From Ascidia mentula (Eukaryota > Chordata > Ascidiacea > Phlebobranchia > Ascidiidae): DNA of 64,000 nt. The stretch is from positions 3,350,501 to 3,414,500 of the forward strand of contig OX387200.1 of the NCBI GenBank assembly GCA_947561715.1, in the 5' to 3' direction. The notes beneath the pieces were generated by a model. That model was not told where the DNA came from, did no database searches, and saw nothing but the letters and a program-made list of their open reading frames with translations. The translations under genes and the position numbers were made by a program. The first letter of the stretch is position 1. Every line of letters starts with the position of its first letter. This document shows positions 34,749-46,144 of the stretch, piece by piece.

Positions 34749-36953
34749 ATGTCAACATCTTTAGTGCTGGTTTTGATGCTGTGGGGAGTTGCTGAAGGGT
34801 GTGATTCTGTTATACCTATAACTGCCGGGGAATGCACAACTAGAAGTTTCCACTCAACTTCCATAATTGTGGAAGCGAATCAAGAATCGATCAAGTGGAA
34901 TTCTAAAAACAAAGAAAAAACATTAGAGCTACTATATGGAATTGAACTGACATGGTAATTATAAACGTGCCGTGTGTAATATTTGACACGCTAACGTTAT
35001 ATTCCTTATTGATGCATCCGGTAGTGAATTTTCGACTGAGAAAGTTAAGATAGATCTTGTTATTTGTGGAAAAGCAAACTGGAAAACTGGAAACATTCTT
35101 GTCAATTATGTGGAAGGAGGAAACGACCGCACAAGTGAAATATGTTTTCGAGGTAACGCGGTGTACATATAAACAGCAGGTTTACGTTTTCAGAACTACT
35201 TGTCTTTCGCTACAATCATGCCTCTGTCAGCAGATGTTTTTTGTTAAAACTACTACATTGTGTGTCATCTTTGTATGCCACAAGCTAATTGAACTTTGGG
35301 TTAATTTTTTAATGAATTGGTATAGACCAGCAAAGTTTCAAAACATCATGTTCTTATACAATTACAGGAGAAAATGCGACCGAAATTATTCCCCAAACTG
35401 GAGGCTCTGTCTCTGCACGAGATGGACTGGAATTGTTGTGTCGAGTTCCGTACGTAGGAAAACTGCTGGAAAACACAAAATTCCAATGGGAAATTCCATC
35501 CAAATACAAAAACGTTAATACATCTCGGAATATACTGGTTTTAAATGATCTTACCAGAGACGATTGGGGAAAATATATTTGTACAACTAGTAACGAGTTG
35601 GGCCAAGAGCGTTCCTCTTACCTCGCGAATATTTTGTGTAAGTATTCCTATACTGCAGTAATATTTCATGCAATGGCATGATTTGCAGGATCGCCCCACT
35701 GCGCAGGTCATTGCTTGGCGATCACAGTAACGTATCCCGATCATGATGTTTGCAGGCTTCGCAGCCCAGGCATTGCAGCCTATAGCTGGATCAGCCAAGG
35801 TTGCCTGGCAAGTTGTGCGTTTGCGCACCAGTGTACCTTGGCCACAATATACCCCGTGAAACCACGGAGCTCCTGTAGCTCAGTTGGTAGAGCGTTGGGC
35901 CTGGTTAGCCCAGGGTCGTGATTTAAAACCTCACCGGGAGCTTGATGTTTCAGATCTTGCTCCGGCGTGTCAGAAAAAAGTGGCTGATCCAGCTAGGCTG
36001 CAATGCCTGGGCTGCCGAGCCTGCAATCCTGCAAACCTTATGATATTCCTATACTGTTATGAATAAGAAAGCCGAAGCTAAGATGTTGGACATAAGCAGA
36101 CGTTTCAAAAGCGATCGTATTTATTATCACCAATGCTTTTGCAGAATGACTGGGACTGACGGCACCGAATCTACCACCAACAGGCAAATAGACGTAAAAC
36201 ATTAGCATGATATGTCCAGCATCTTAGCTTTGGTTTTCTTATTTAAACTATTTGGCACCAAATTATTTTTTCTTATAGCTGTAAGACAAGGATGATATTT
36301 GTTTTTTTTTAATAAATACACAAAATTTCGTTTTCGGTCTTATAACATCGAGTACATAAACAAAATGCAGAATTCTGTATCAATTTTTTTTTACAATTGT
36401 ATCCACTTTAGTTCCCCCTGAGTTTGTAAGCGGATGCACGGAATGTACTTGGAATGCTGTGAGAAGTGAATCTTGTGCAGTCACCTTTGCTGCAAATCCA
36501 CCGGCCAACCAATTAGTCGTCTATAAAGATGAACAGTTTTTAGCTTGCCAGGATTGCGAAATCTCAAAATCGGAAAACAAACTTCAAAAATTTGTCTTTA
36601 ATATGGAGGTATGTGATAGTGTTAATATCTTTATAGATGAGATAATTTTTTTGCTCCTTACGACCAATAGCAAATATAATTAAATAATTATAAGAAAAAG
36701 CATATGCGCATTTCGAAAGAAAAATTATGTTTTAAGATAAAATGGCTACTTTTTTTTAAATTTGCCTGTGTGACAATTTTGCTTTTAGTCAACAAAAGGA
36801 GATGAGATCTACGACGTGTACATAATGGAGCAAGGAATCCGTGAACTTCATCTTCGCTTTCAAATCACCAACAGTTCAACAAACTCCAAACCTTCTGCTA
36901 TCACATATTTACTTACTTTAGCAACGCTCATTTCATATTTGTACAAGAAATAA
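34749..36953 (+). CDS. G2: type A Ig-family receptor, 5 exons, 321 aa, short hydrophobic C-terminus
   Basis: Exons 34749-34954, 35025-35152, 35368-35637, 36412-36608, 36789-36953 join in frame. Signal peptide MSTSLVLVLMLWGVAEG; N-terminal domain with CDSV, GEC, CEFS, VICGKANWKTGN, EICF; Ig domain with LELLCRVPY, FQWEIP and LVLNDLTRDDWGKYICTTSN; domain 3 with CTECTW, CAVTFAANPPA, CQDCEIS; then EIYDVYIMEQ and a C-terminal SAITYLLTLATLISYLYKK. The end suits a GPI-attachment signal (small residues SSTNS before a hydrophobic stretch) or a membrane helix with almost no tail. Sequence cannot separate the two. An acceptor-like ttcgcag lies just before the ATG, pointing to an untranslated 5' exon or spliced leader. 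Intron 3 holds a tRNA-like sequence in a palindrome. Function unknown; a surface recognition role is inferred. Confidence 0.8.
35746..36047. repeat. Palindrome around tRNA-like sequence, G2 intron 3
   Basis: The left arm (gcagcccaggcattgcagcc, gctggatcagcc) and right arm (ggctgatccagc, ggctgcaatgcctgggctgc) are inverted copies flanking the tRNA-like segment. Part of the left arm (the aagtggctgatc-facing end) is deleted in this copy. Confidence 0.7.
35869..35941 (+). tRNA. tRNA-like sequence (degenerate), G2 intron 3
   Basis: Acceptor arms GCTCCTG/CGGGAGC pair, an A-box match TAGCTCAGTTGG is present, and the anticodon arm is TGGGC-CTGGTTA-GCCCA (anticodon would read GGT, threonine). One extra base lies before the anticodon stem. 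The T arm has changed to gtgatttaaaacctcac, so the B box is lost in this copy. Confidence 0.4.
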
Positions 36954-36997
36954 CATCATTCACACCTATATCCAGACTCAATGACAATCATTAAAGA

Positions 36998-37478
36998 TGG
37001 TAGCAACACGCATGTTTCCCTACTTAATTCTTGACACATTTGGAACACATACGGACCGAAGACTGCAGACGGTTTTAAGCTTTCCTGTCGGAGCTCCCAC
37101 AGGCTTTCTGGCATCCTGCTGGACAACACATTTTTTCTGACACTTTGTTATAAAACGCCCATTTTGTAATCCTTCGACAGCCAGTCTAATCTACTCTCTC
37201 AGTCGCTCGTATTCTCTCGGCCCTGTCGTTATTCTTGCCATCGCGCTGTAAACGTTCGCACGTTCTTTTAATAGTTAAATTCGCTGCAATTCAGTCACGT
37301 GTTAAACGCGCTTGAAACAAGTTAAACTTAAGCCACCTGGTAATTGCAATCGTGTGTTTCCATTAATAAAGAAGTCTGTTCACGGAGCTATTAATTCAGT
37401 AGTCTATATCAGCAAGAACACGCAAACAGAATTTAGCTTCAACAAAGCAGCGACTGGGAATCCTACTTGTACGCTGCA
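36998..37478 (+). mobile_element. Putative solo LTR fossil, about 481 bp
   Basis: The segment is absent from the matching place after G3, G4, G6 and G8, where cattaaagatcagtaaac is continuous. It begins TG and ends CA, has a TATAAAA motif near 37151 and an AATAAA near 37365, and is flanked by a short repeat (aaga). This is the pattern of a lone long terminal repeat of an LTR retroelement. No internal region is present. As it sits in one copy only, it is younger than the duplication of these genes. Confidence 0.6.
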
Positions 37479-39154
37479 AGATCAGTAAACTGTTGGAGTT
37501 GCTAGTCCTCCCTTAAACAATGGCACTGTTTTGTGTTGTTATGACAAGTGTGTTTCAAGACGGATACATTAATCGCGACTTTACAAAGGCCAACAACGAA
37601 AACAATCAAACAATGGTTGCCTCGGTTTTTTCTAATTGACAGCTGAATTTCAGTGGTACTTTTTTAGCTAAAAACTACGTCATTAGACATATTTTACAAC
37701 CAGGCATCATAACGTTATTTTATCAATAAGCAATTTCTTAAACAAGTCATCAGCTGTTTCGCAAATGACCACCATGCAATCCAAATGCTATGTTTATCTC
37801 ATTAATAGACAGTACAATCGTATCTAAATAGTTTTTTTACTAAAACAGTAACTTGGTGCAGTGGAACAGGTCAGCAAGTACCCGGTTACTCTTTCGCCCG
37901 TGACCAAATAATTTTGTGCTGAACACAAAAGGCTGCGTGAGATACGCAGTGTTGTCGAGCTGGGAAAGTTGGTGACGTCGAGTGTATTACGCAACAAGTT
38001 GAAATTGTTGAATAATGGCGAGCACAGCTCTAGCCAAAGAAAATAGCTGGTAAACAAAGCAGTAAAATAGGACCGCAAGGGCCTGTTGAAACTCCTCTGC
38101 CTTACAAGTAAATGTAGTTGTGTTGGCATGAAAATATTCACCCGGTGCTGTGATCAAGCCAGAAAGTTAATGACGTCGAGTCTATTGCGCGACAAGTTGA
38201 AATTGTTGAATAAGAACGAGCCCAGGTGCAACCAAAAAAAATGGTTTGACACCAAAGGCTGGTCGTTATCTGGTTAGGTTTTGTCAAAGGTGTAGGAATT
38301 TTGGCTTGTAGTATTTTGAATAGGGAAGCTTAAGGGTGGTCAGATGACAGATTTCTGAGGTTTCAAACGATTTAAACGTGCCAAGGAGTTTATTTGAAGA
38401 TAAATGTAAATACTTTGAACACATGAGCTCAATTTTAAGGACCGTAACTTGGGTTGGGATTTTGTTGCTTGTCGGCGGTAAAGCATCACAGCTTGGCTGA
38501 ATATAGAAGTGAATGCAGGGTCTAGAGATACACCCTGCGACTAAAGGAAAACAATTGCCTGGATGAGTTGTGTCTGGTCATGTGGAACAGGTAATATACT
38601 GTATCCCTGGATTAACACGCATTTTATTGTTCAGCGGTGCTGACTCATTGATCAAGACCCACGATGTACGGCCCGGCAGGTTATACGTGTATAGGAACAA
38701 TAAGTTTTGATACAGGCTAGGTTAATGCCGGTAAGCTTAATGTAGTCTAGGTTGTTGACGGTCGAATCAACAAATCTTTTAAACAACAAACAATATAGAT
38801 TTTGTTTATCCCAGTGAATATAAGTTTTCTTCAAGGCCGGCTCCGAAATGTAGCAAAGTTCGAAAGTCGTTTGTTTGCTGACAAAAAAACCTTGTGTTAA
38901 GGTTACATAGTTACAAGGTGGCAGCACGTGTATTTGATTTATTTCACGCTAAATAACTCGTAATGACGAAACAGTTTAAATGCTTTTCAGCGTCGCCACC
39001 GAGACAATTTCGCCCGGGCATGTCGAGAGTGCGTTATTCGTGTCTGATGGTCACGGTTCTTTTGTTGAAAGGTTCAATATTCGTAAACCCTTTTATATTA
39101 TGTCAACGAGTTGTCAGTGGTGATTTGTCCCTGTAGGTTTTTGAAATGTTCGGC

Positions 39155-39264
39155 ATGTTAACTTGGCTTGTAGCGTGCGATGCCTTTTTACCAGTAAGTG
39201 TCAAAAAGTGCAAAATGCTGGAGTTCAACTTCGCAACCTGCGTCAGTGTAAGGGCCAAGTGCAG
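39155..39264 (+). pseudogene. Relic receptor first exon R5 (shortened leader, open frame)
   Basis: The frame is open (MLTWLVACDAFLPVSVKKCK to AKCR), with the phase-2 donor kept. A deletion has removed most of the signal peptide, so secretion is unlikely. Confidence 0.55.
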
Positions 39265-40295
39265 GTTTGTAAGAAACAGCACAAGTCAGCGCAAGCATAA
39301 AACAAAGCATTAGTTTTGTTTTGAAAGTGTGAGACACAGTTTACCAACATGGCCCAACACGAAAGTGACGGGTTTTCGAATATTTTATTACTTGCAACAA
39401 ACAACATATTCAACGAAGGGTTTAATTAGGCGTCTCTATTGAATTTTATGACGTACTTCTCCTGCGAACATGTTTAATCTAAGCTTAAGAAGTTCTCGCA
39501 TGGTAGGTTGCTCTTTCCGTTTAACAACAGGTTTATCGAAGGTTTTGTTGATGTAAAGGTAAAGTTGGGGTTCGGCTTCCCTATTGGGTTCAAGAACAAG
39601 AGCCTTTTAAGGTGATAACAATCTAAAAACAGCTTAGTTTACTTCAGTTTTTCGTTCGCAGATTTTCAATATGTCAAAATCTTTAGTGCTGGTTTTGATG
39701 CTGTGGGCAGTTGCTGAAGGGTGTGATTCTGTTATACCTATAACTGCTCGGAAATGCACAACTAGAAGTTTCCACTCAACTTCCATAATTGTGGAAGCGA
39801 AAAACATTGTGTGTCATCTTTGTTTGCCATATAGTCTTTTTGAACTTGGGGTAACTTTTTTAATAAATTGATATAGACCAGCAAAGTTTCAAAACATCCT
39901 GTTCTTAAATAATTACAGGAGAAAATGCGACCGAAATTATACCCCGAACTGGAGGCTCTGTCTCTGCACGAGATGGACTGGAATTGTTGTGTCGAGTTCC
40001 GTACGTAGGAAAACTGCTGGAAAACACAAAATTCCAATGGGAAATTCCATCCAAATACAAAAACGTTAATACATCTCGGAATATACTGGTTTTAAATGAT
40101 CTTACGAGAGACGACAGGGGAATATATATTTGCACAACTAGAAACGAGTTGGGTCAAGAGCGTTCCTCTTACTTTGCGAATATTTTGTGTAAGTATTCCT
40201 ATACTGCAGTAATATTTCATGCAATGGCATGATTTGCAGGATCGCCCCACTGCGCAGGTCCTTGCTTGGCGATCACAGTAACGTATCCCGATCAT

Positions 40296-40612
40296 GAGGT
40301 TTGCAGGCTTCGCAGCCCAGACATTGCAGCCTTATAGCGGGATCAGCCACTTTTTCCTGACAAGCCGAACCAAGGTTGCCTGGCAAGTTGTGCGTTTGCG
40401 CACCAGTGTACCTTGGCCACAAATTACCCCGTGAAACCACGGAGCTCCTGCAGCTCAGTTGGTGGAGCGTTGGGCCTGGTTAGCCCAGGGTCGTGAGTTC
40501 AAACCTCACCGGGAGTTTGATGTTTCAAATCTTGCTCCGGCGTGTCAGGAGAAAGTGGCTGATCCAGCTAGGCTGCAATGCCTGGACTGCCAAGCCTGCA
40601 ATCCTGCAAACC
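40296..40612. repeat. Palindrome around tRNA-like sequence, G3 intron 3
   Basis: Left arm about 40300-40370 (ending cactttttcctgaca) and right arm about 40535-40611 (starting tgtcaggagaaagtgg) are inverted copies with the tRNA-like segment in the loop. Confidence 0.75.
40444..40516 (+). tRNA. tRNA-like sequence, G3 intron 3
   Basis: A-box-like CAGCTCAGTTGG, T arm GTGAG-TTCAAAC-CTCAC with a good B box (GTTCAAACC), anticodon loop CTGGTTA. The last acceptor base is T instead of C. It reads as a tRNA-Thr(GGT)-like fold with one extra base before the anticodon stem. Confidence 0.45.
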
Positions 40613-41532
40613 TTATGATATTCCTATACTGTTATGAATAAGAAAGCCAAAGCTAAGATGTTGGACATAAGCAGACATTTCAAAAGCGATCGTGTTTATT
40701 ATCATCAATGCTTTTGCAGAATGACTGGGACTGACTGCATCGAATCTACCACCAACAGGCAGATGGACGTAAAAGATTAGCATAATATGTCCAGCATCTT
40801 AGCTTTGGTTTTCTTATTCAAAGTATTTGGCACCAAATTATTTTTTCTTATAGCTGTAAGACAAGGATGATATTTGTTTTTTTTTAATAAATACACAAAA
40901 TTTCGTTTTCGGTCTTATAACATCGAGTACATAAACAAAATGCAGAATTCTGTATCAACTTTTTTTTACAATTGTATCCACTTTAGTTCCCCCTGAGTTT
41001 GTAAGCGGATGCACGGAATGTACTTGGAATGCTGTGGGAAGTGAATCTTGTGCAGTCACCTTTGCTGCAAATCCACCGGCCAACAATTTAGTCGTCTATA
41101 AAGATGAACAGTATTTAGATAGGCAGGATTGCGAAATCTCAAAATCGGACAACAAACTTCAAAAATTTGTCTTTAATATGGAGGTATATGATAGTGTTAA
41201 TATCTTTATAGATAAGATAATTGTTTTCTCCTTAAGACCAATAGCAAATATAATTACAATAATTATAAGAAAAAGCATATGCCCATTTCGAAAGAAAATT
41301 ATATTTTAAGATAAAATGGCTACTTTTGTTATTTTAAAATTTGCCTATATGACAATTTTGCTTTTAGTCAACAAACGGAGATGAGGTCTACGACGTGTAC
41401 ATAATTAACCAAGGATTCCGTGAACTTCATCTTCGCTTTCAAATCACCAACAGTTCAACAAACTCCAAACCTTCTCTTATCACATATTTACTTACTTTAG
41501 CGATGCTCATTTCATATTTGTACAAGAATTAA

Positions 41533-42659
41533 CATCATTTTTCACACCTATATCCGGACTCAATGACAATCATTAAAGATCAGTAAACTGTTGTAGTTGC
41601 TAGTCCTCCCTTAAACAATGGCACTGTTTTGTGTGGTTATGATAAGTGTGTTTCAAGACGGATACATTAATCGCGACTTTACAAAGGCCAACAACGAAAA
41701 CGATCAAACAATGGTTGCCTCGTTTTTTTCTGGTTGACAGCTGAATTTCAGTGGTACTTCTAAAAAAGTACGTCATTAGACATATTTTACAACCAGGCAT
41801 CATAACGTTATTTTATCAACAAGCAATTTCTTAAGCAAGTCATCAGCTGTTTTGCAAATGTCTATCAGGCTATCCAAATGCTATGTTTATCTCATTAATA
41901 GACAGTACAATCGTATCTAAATAGTTTTTTCTAAAACAGTAACATGTGGTGCAGTGGAACAGGTCAGCAAGTACCCGGTTACTCTTTCGCCCGTGACCAA
42001 ATAATTTTGTGCTGAACACAAAAGGCTGCGTGAGATACGCAGTGTTGTCGAGCTGGGAAAGTTGGTGACGTCGAGTGTATTACGCAACAAGTTGAAATTG
42101 TTGAATAATGGCGAGCACAGCTCTAGCCAAAGAAAATAGCTGGTAAACAAAGCAGTAAAATAGGACCGCAAGGGCCAGTTCAAACTCCTCTGCCTTACAA
42201 GTAAATGTATTTGCGTTGACATGAAAATATTCACCCGGTGTGATCAAGCCAGAACGTTGATGACGTCGAGTCTATTGCGCAACAAGTTGGAATTGTTGAA
42301 TAACAACGAGCCCAGGTGCAACCAAAAAAAAAATGGTTTGACACCAAAGGGTGGTCGTTGTCTGATTAGGTTTTGTCAAAGGTGTAGTATTTTGAATAGG
42401 GAAGCTTTAAGGGTGGTCAGATGACAGATTTTTAAGGTTTCAAACGATTTAAACGTGCCAAGGAGTTTATTTGAAGATAAATGTAAATACTTTGAACACA
42501 TGAGCTCAATTTTAAGGACCGTAACTTGGGTTGGGATTTTGTTGCTTGTCGGCGGTGGAACAGGTAATATACTGTATCCTTGGACTAACACGCATTTTAT
42601 TGTCAGCGATGCTGAGTCATTGATCAAGACCCACGGTGTGCGACCCGGCAGTTTACACA
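41533..42659. repeat. G3 3' flank, same module as after G2
   Basis: No gene is supported. The sequence parallels 37479-38690 without the solo LTR, then is interrupted by the foldback element at 42660. Confidence 0.65.
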
Positions 42660-45600
42660 TACCATTGTCATTCTGGCGAAATAAAAAAAAAGAAATTTAA
42701 AAAAGCGTTCCGCATCACTAACCACAACGTTCACATAATATTTTCAATTTTACTATTTTGAGCACAATCCTGTCATTCCGGAAAAACAAATTATATGTCA
42801 ATTGTCAAAACAATTATCAGGGCAAACATTTAATTGCTATGTCACACCAAATATTCCTTCATATAACATAAATCACAGCGTATTAGACAGCTCCCCCAAA
42901 AACGTAATTCAGGGACGCTTTAAACACTTTCCGGGACTAATATTTTTCTGAAAATAGCCCTGTAGTTAGAGTACAGCATCAGCTAAACGCTCATATCGAA
43001 ATAAAATGGGACATAAGCGCCGTTTGGCATCAAAATGACTTTTTCCGTCAACAATTAAAAACGAACTATGATATACAATAATATTCTATTGACGCTTTAA
43101 ACACTTTTCGGGACTAATATTTTTCTAAAAATCGCCCAATAGGTAGAGTAAATCATCAGTTAATAGCTCATAGCAAAATAAAATGGGACACAAGCGCCGT
43201 TTTCCATTGAAATGACTTTTTCCGTGAACACTTAAAAACGAACTATGATATACGATGATATTCTATTGACGCTTTAAACACTTTCCGGAACTAATATTTT
43301 TCTAAAAATCGCCCAATAGGTAGAGTACAGCATCAGCTAATAGCACATAGCAAAATAAAATGGGACATAAGCGCCGTTTCCCAACGAAATGACTCTTTCT
43401 GTCATCAAAAGAACTTTGAAGCACCTCGGAACGAGTGACTATTACGTCATAAATGCATCAAACTCCACCTTACACTGACAGGTTAAAATGAATTAGAGCT
43501 GATAATAATAAAATTATACTTTCAACACTTTCCGGGACTAATATTTTTTTAAAAATCGCCCAACAGGTAGAGTACAGCATCAGCTAATAGCTCATATCAA
43601 AATAAAATGGGACATAAGCGCCGTTTTCCATCGAAATGACTTTTTCCGTCAACAATTAAAAACGAACTATGATATACGATGATATTCTATTGACGCTTTA
43701 AACACTTTCCGGGACGAATATTTTTCTAAAAATCGCCCTATAGGTAGAGTACAGCATCAGCTAATAGCTCATAGCAAAATAAAATGGTACACAAGCGCCG
43801 TTTCCCAACGAAATGACTCTTTCTGTCATCAAAAGAACTTTGAAGCACCTCGGAACGAGTGACTATTACGTCATAAATGCATCAAACTCCAGCTTACACT
43901 GACAGGTTAAAATGAATTAGAGCTGATAATAATAAAATTATACTTTCAACACTTTCCGGGACTAATATTTTTCTAAAAATCGCCCTATAGGTAGAGTACA
44001 GCATCAGCTAATAGCACATAGCAAAATAAAATGGGACATAAGCGCCGTTTCCATCGAAATGACTTTTTCCGTCAACAATCAAAACCGAACTATGATATTC
44101 GATGAAATTCTATTGACGCTTTAAACACTTTCCGGGACTAATATTTTTCTAAAAATCGCCCATTAGGTAGAGTACAGCATCAGCTAAACCCTCATATCAA
44201 AGTGAAATGGTAGAAAAGCGTCGTTTTCCTACGAAATGGTTTTTCTCTAACAAAGCAAAGCAAACTTTGGCATAAAGCTGACACAGAGACTGTTACATCA
44301 TAAGCACAAGCTTTGCAAACGCACATTTCAAATTAAAATGGTACATCAGACGATAGAAATTTTTGGTGAAGCGGTGGAAAGCAATTATAAGCTTACAGAA
44401 ACCTTTAATCAAAATAAAGTCCAGCAGAGCTGCTTTGTTGACTGTTACGTCATAATAATGTCAAGCAATTGCCTTCACTGGCACGCATGTGGGAACAAGC
44501 CAGTACCGAATATATATCAGTAGCCTGCAATATATCCCCTTGTCGTATCGAACCGCTCAAGTCCTTTTTTCCCATCCTTGATCGATAGTTCAATGGGCAC
44601 GAAAGATGTATACAAATTGTATAATACTACTTTGCAAATATAGATTTTGAAAAGTTGCAACAATAAAAACTGGGAAAAACACAGTTTTCTTGTCCAAATT
44701 CTGAAAAAAAAAATTTTTTTGATCGAAAAAAATTTGAATTAACGGAAGCAACTATATATCAGGGATTCACTGAGCGATCAATATGCAAGCTACATGTATT
44801 AAATAAACACTCCGGTTTCACAATTAAAGGAAATATCATTTAAATGCTGTAAACTGTTCTACAGACAACTTTGCATAGGTCAACAGCAAAACACATTGTT
44901 CTATTGACCATCTCAAAACAAACTAATTATGCACTTCTAGTATCACCACTTGCAAAACAGATTTTTACTAAAAAAAGGTTGATGTGAGGTAATAGACTAA
45001 AACACGCCATCCCACCAAGGTATAATCAGAAAAAACTCATTTCAAACACAGACTGTAGCAGCCAACAGTTAATGGACTAAAAACAGACATTGGGATATAT
45101 TGCAGGCTACTGATTCGGTACTATAGCTTGTTCCCATTCCCATGCGTGCCAGTGAAGGCAATTGCTTGACATTATTATGACGTAACAGTCAACAAAGCAG
45201 CTCTGCTGGACTTTATTTTGATTAAAGGTTTCTGTAAGCTTATAATTGCTTTCCACCGCTTCACCAAAAAATTTCTATCGTCTGATCTACCATTTTAATT
45301 TGAAATGTGCGTTTGCAAAGCTTGTGCTTATGATGTAACAGTCTCTGTGTCAGCTTTATGCCAAAGTTTGCTTTGCTTTGTTAGAGAAAAGCCATTTCGT
45401 AGGAAAACGACGCTTTTCTACCATTTCATTTTGATATGAGCGTTTAGCTGATGCTGTACTCTACCTATAGGGCGATTTTTAGAAAAATATTAGTCCCGGA
45501 AAGTGTTTAAAGCGTCAATGGAATATTATTGTATATCATAGTTCGTTTTTAATTGTTGACGGAAAAAGTCATTTTGATGCCCAACGGCGCTTATGTCCCA

Positions 45601-45986
45601 TTTTATTTCGATATGAGCGTTTAGCTGATGCTGTACTCTAACTACAGGGCTATTTTCAGAAAAATATTAGTCCCGGAAAGTGTTTAAAGCGTCCCTGAAT
45701 TACGTTTTTTGGGGAGCTGTCTAATACGCTGTGATTTATGTTATATGAAGGAATATTTGGTGTGACATAACAATTAAATGTTTGTCCTGATAATTGTTTT
45801 GACAATTGACATATAATTTGTTTTTTCGGAATGACAGGATTATGCTCAACCTGAAGTAAAATTGAAAATATTGTGTGAACGTTGTGGTTAGTGGTGCGGA
45901 ACGCTTTTTTAAATTTTTTTTTTTTTGTGTATAAGCTGCAGACAGATGGCCTTATTTTTTTTTATTTCGCCAGAATGACAATAGTG
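42660..45986. mobile_element. 3.3-kb foldback DNA element with long inverted arms
   Basis: The ends taccattgtcattctggcg (left) and cgccagaatgacaatagtg (right) are inverted copies. The inverted match continues inward for about 0.9 kb of the right arm (45090-45986) and, allowing for repeat expansion, about 1.9 kb of the left arm (42660-44540). A spacer of about 550 bp separates them. Flanks tttacaca (42652-42659) and tttacacg (45987-45994) look like an 8-bp target duplication with one mismatch. The related site near 38685 (cggcaggttatacgtgtata) shows the unoccupied form. No transposase frame is seen. The structure fits a non-autonomous foldback or hAT-type element. Confidence 0.8.
42914..44290. 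repeat. Seven tandem units within the left arm of the foldback element
   Basis: The core acactttccgggactaata recurs near 42920, 43097, 43274, 43523, 43698, 43949 and 44120. Spacing alternates around 175 and 250 bases, the longer units holding an extra gaagcacctcggaacgagtg segment. The right arm has only two units (about 45490 and 45670). Confidence 0.85.
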
Positions 45987-46144
45987 TTTACACGTGTATA
46001 GGAACACTAAGTTTTGATACAGGCTAGGTTAATGCCGGTAAGCTTAATGTAGTCTAGGTTGGTTTTAAGAAACTAGGGCTTTTTAAGGCTATAACAATCT
46101 TAAAAAGCTTGGTTAGCTTCAGTTTTCGTTCGCAGATTTTCAAT

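Larger units (their letters stand above)
36954..39670. repeat. G2 3' flank, LTR insertion and upstream module of G3
   Basis: No gene is supported. The order is: 3' UTR with ATTAAA near 36990; solo LTR (36998-37478); a flank shared with the other type A genes (cagtaaactgttggagttgc); a twice-repeated segment with gttgaaattgttgaataa (37998 and 38196); the upstream module; relic R5. Confidence 0.65.
39671..41532 (+). pseudogene. G3: type A receptor lacking exon 2
   Basis: Exon 1 begins at 39671 (MSKSLVLVLMLWAVAEG). At about 39803 it jumps straight into sequence belonging to intron 2, so the end of exon 1, intron 1 and exon 2 are deleted and the frame runs to a stop. Exons 3 (39919-40188), 4 (40987-41183) and 5 (41368-41532) are intact, with the standard lengths and splice sites. 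The Ig domain reads LTRDDRGIYICTTRN; Trp to Arg in the DWG motif is unusual. As it stands the gene cannot make the full receptor. A cryptic donor in exon 1 could in principle rescue a shorter form, but none is obvious. Confidence 0.75.

Noticed and set aside
36789-36953. Calling type A C-terminus a definite GPI anchor
   Set aside because: The sequence ends in a hydrophobic stretch followed by YKK, YKN or YQK; a short-tailed membrane helix is equally possible, so it is reported as undecided.
42914-44290. CRISPR-like regular repeats
   Set aside because: The units are 175-250 bp tandem repeats without short repeats and unique spacers, and the context is eukaryotic.
44338-44523. Short open frame in the foldback element
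   Set aside because: It lies in the inverted arm, has an altered counterpart in the other arm, and resembles no transposase.
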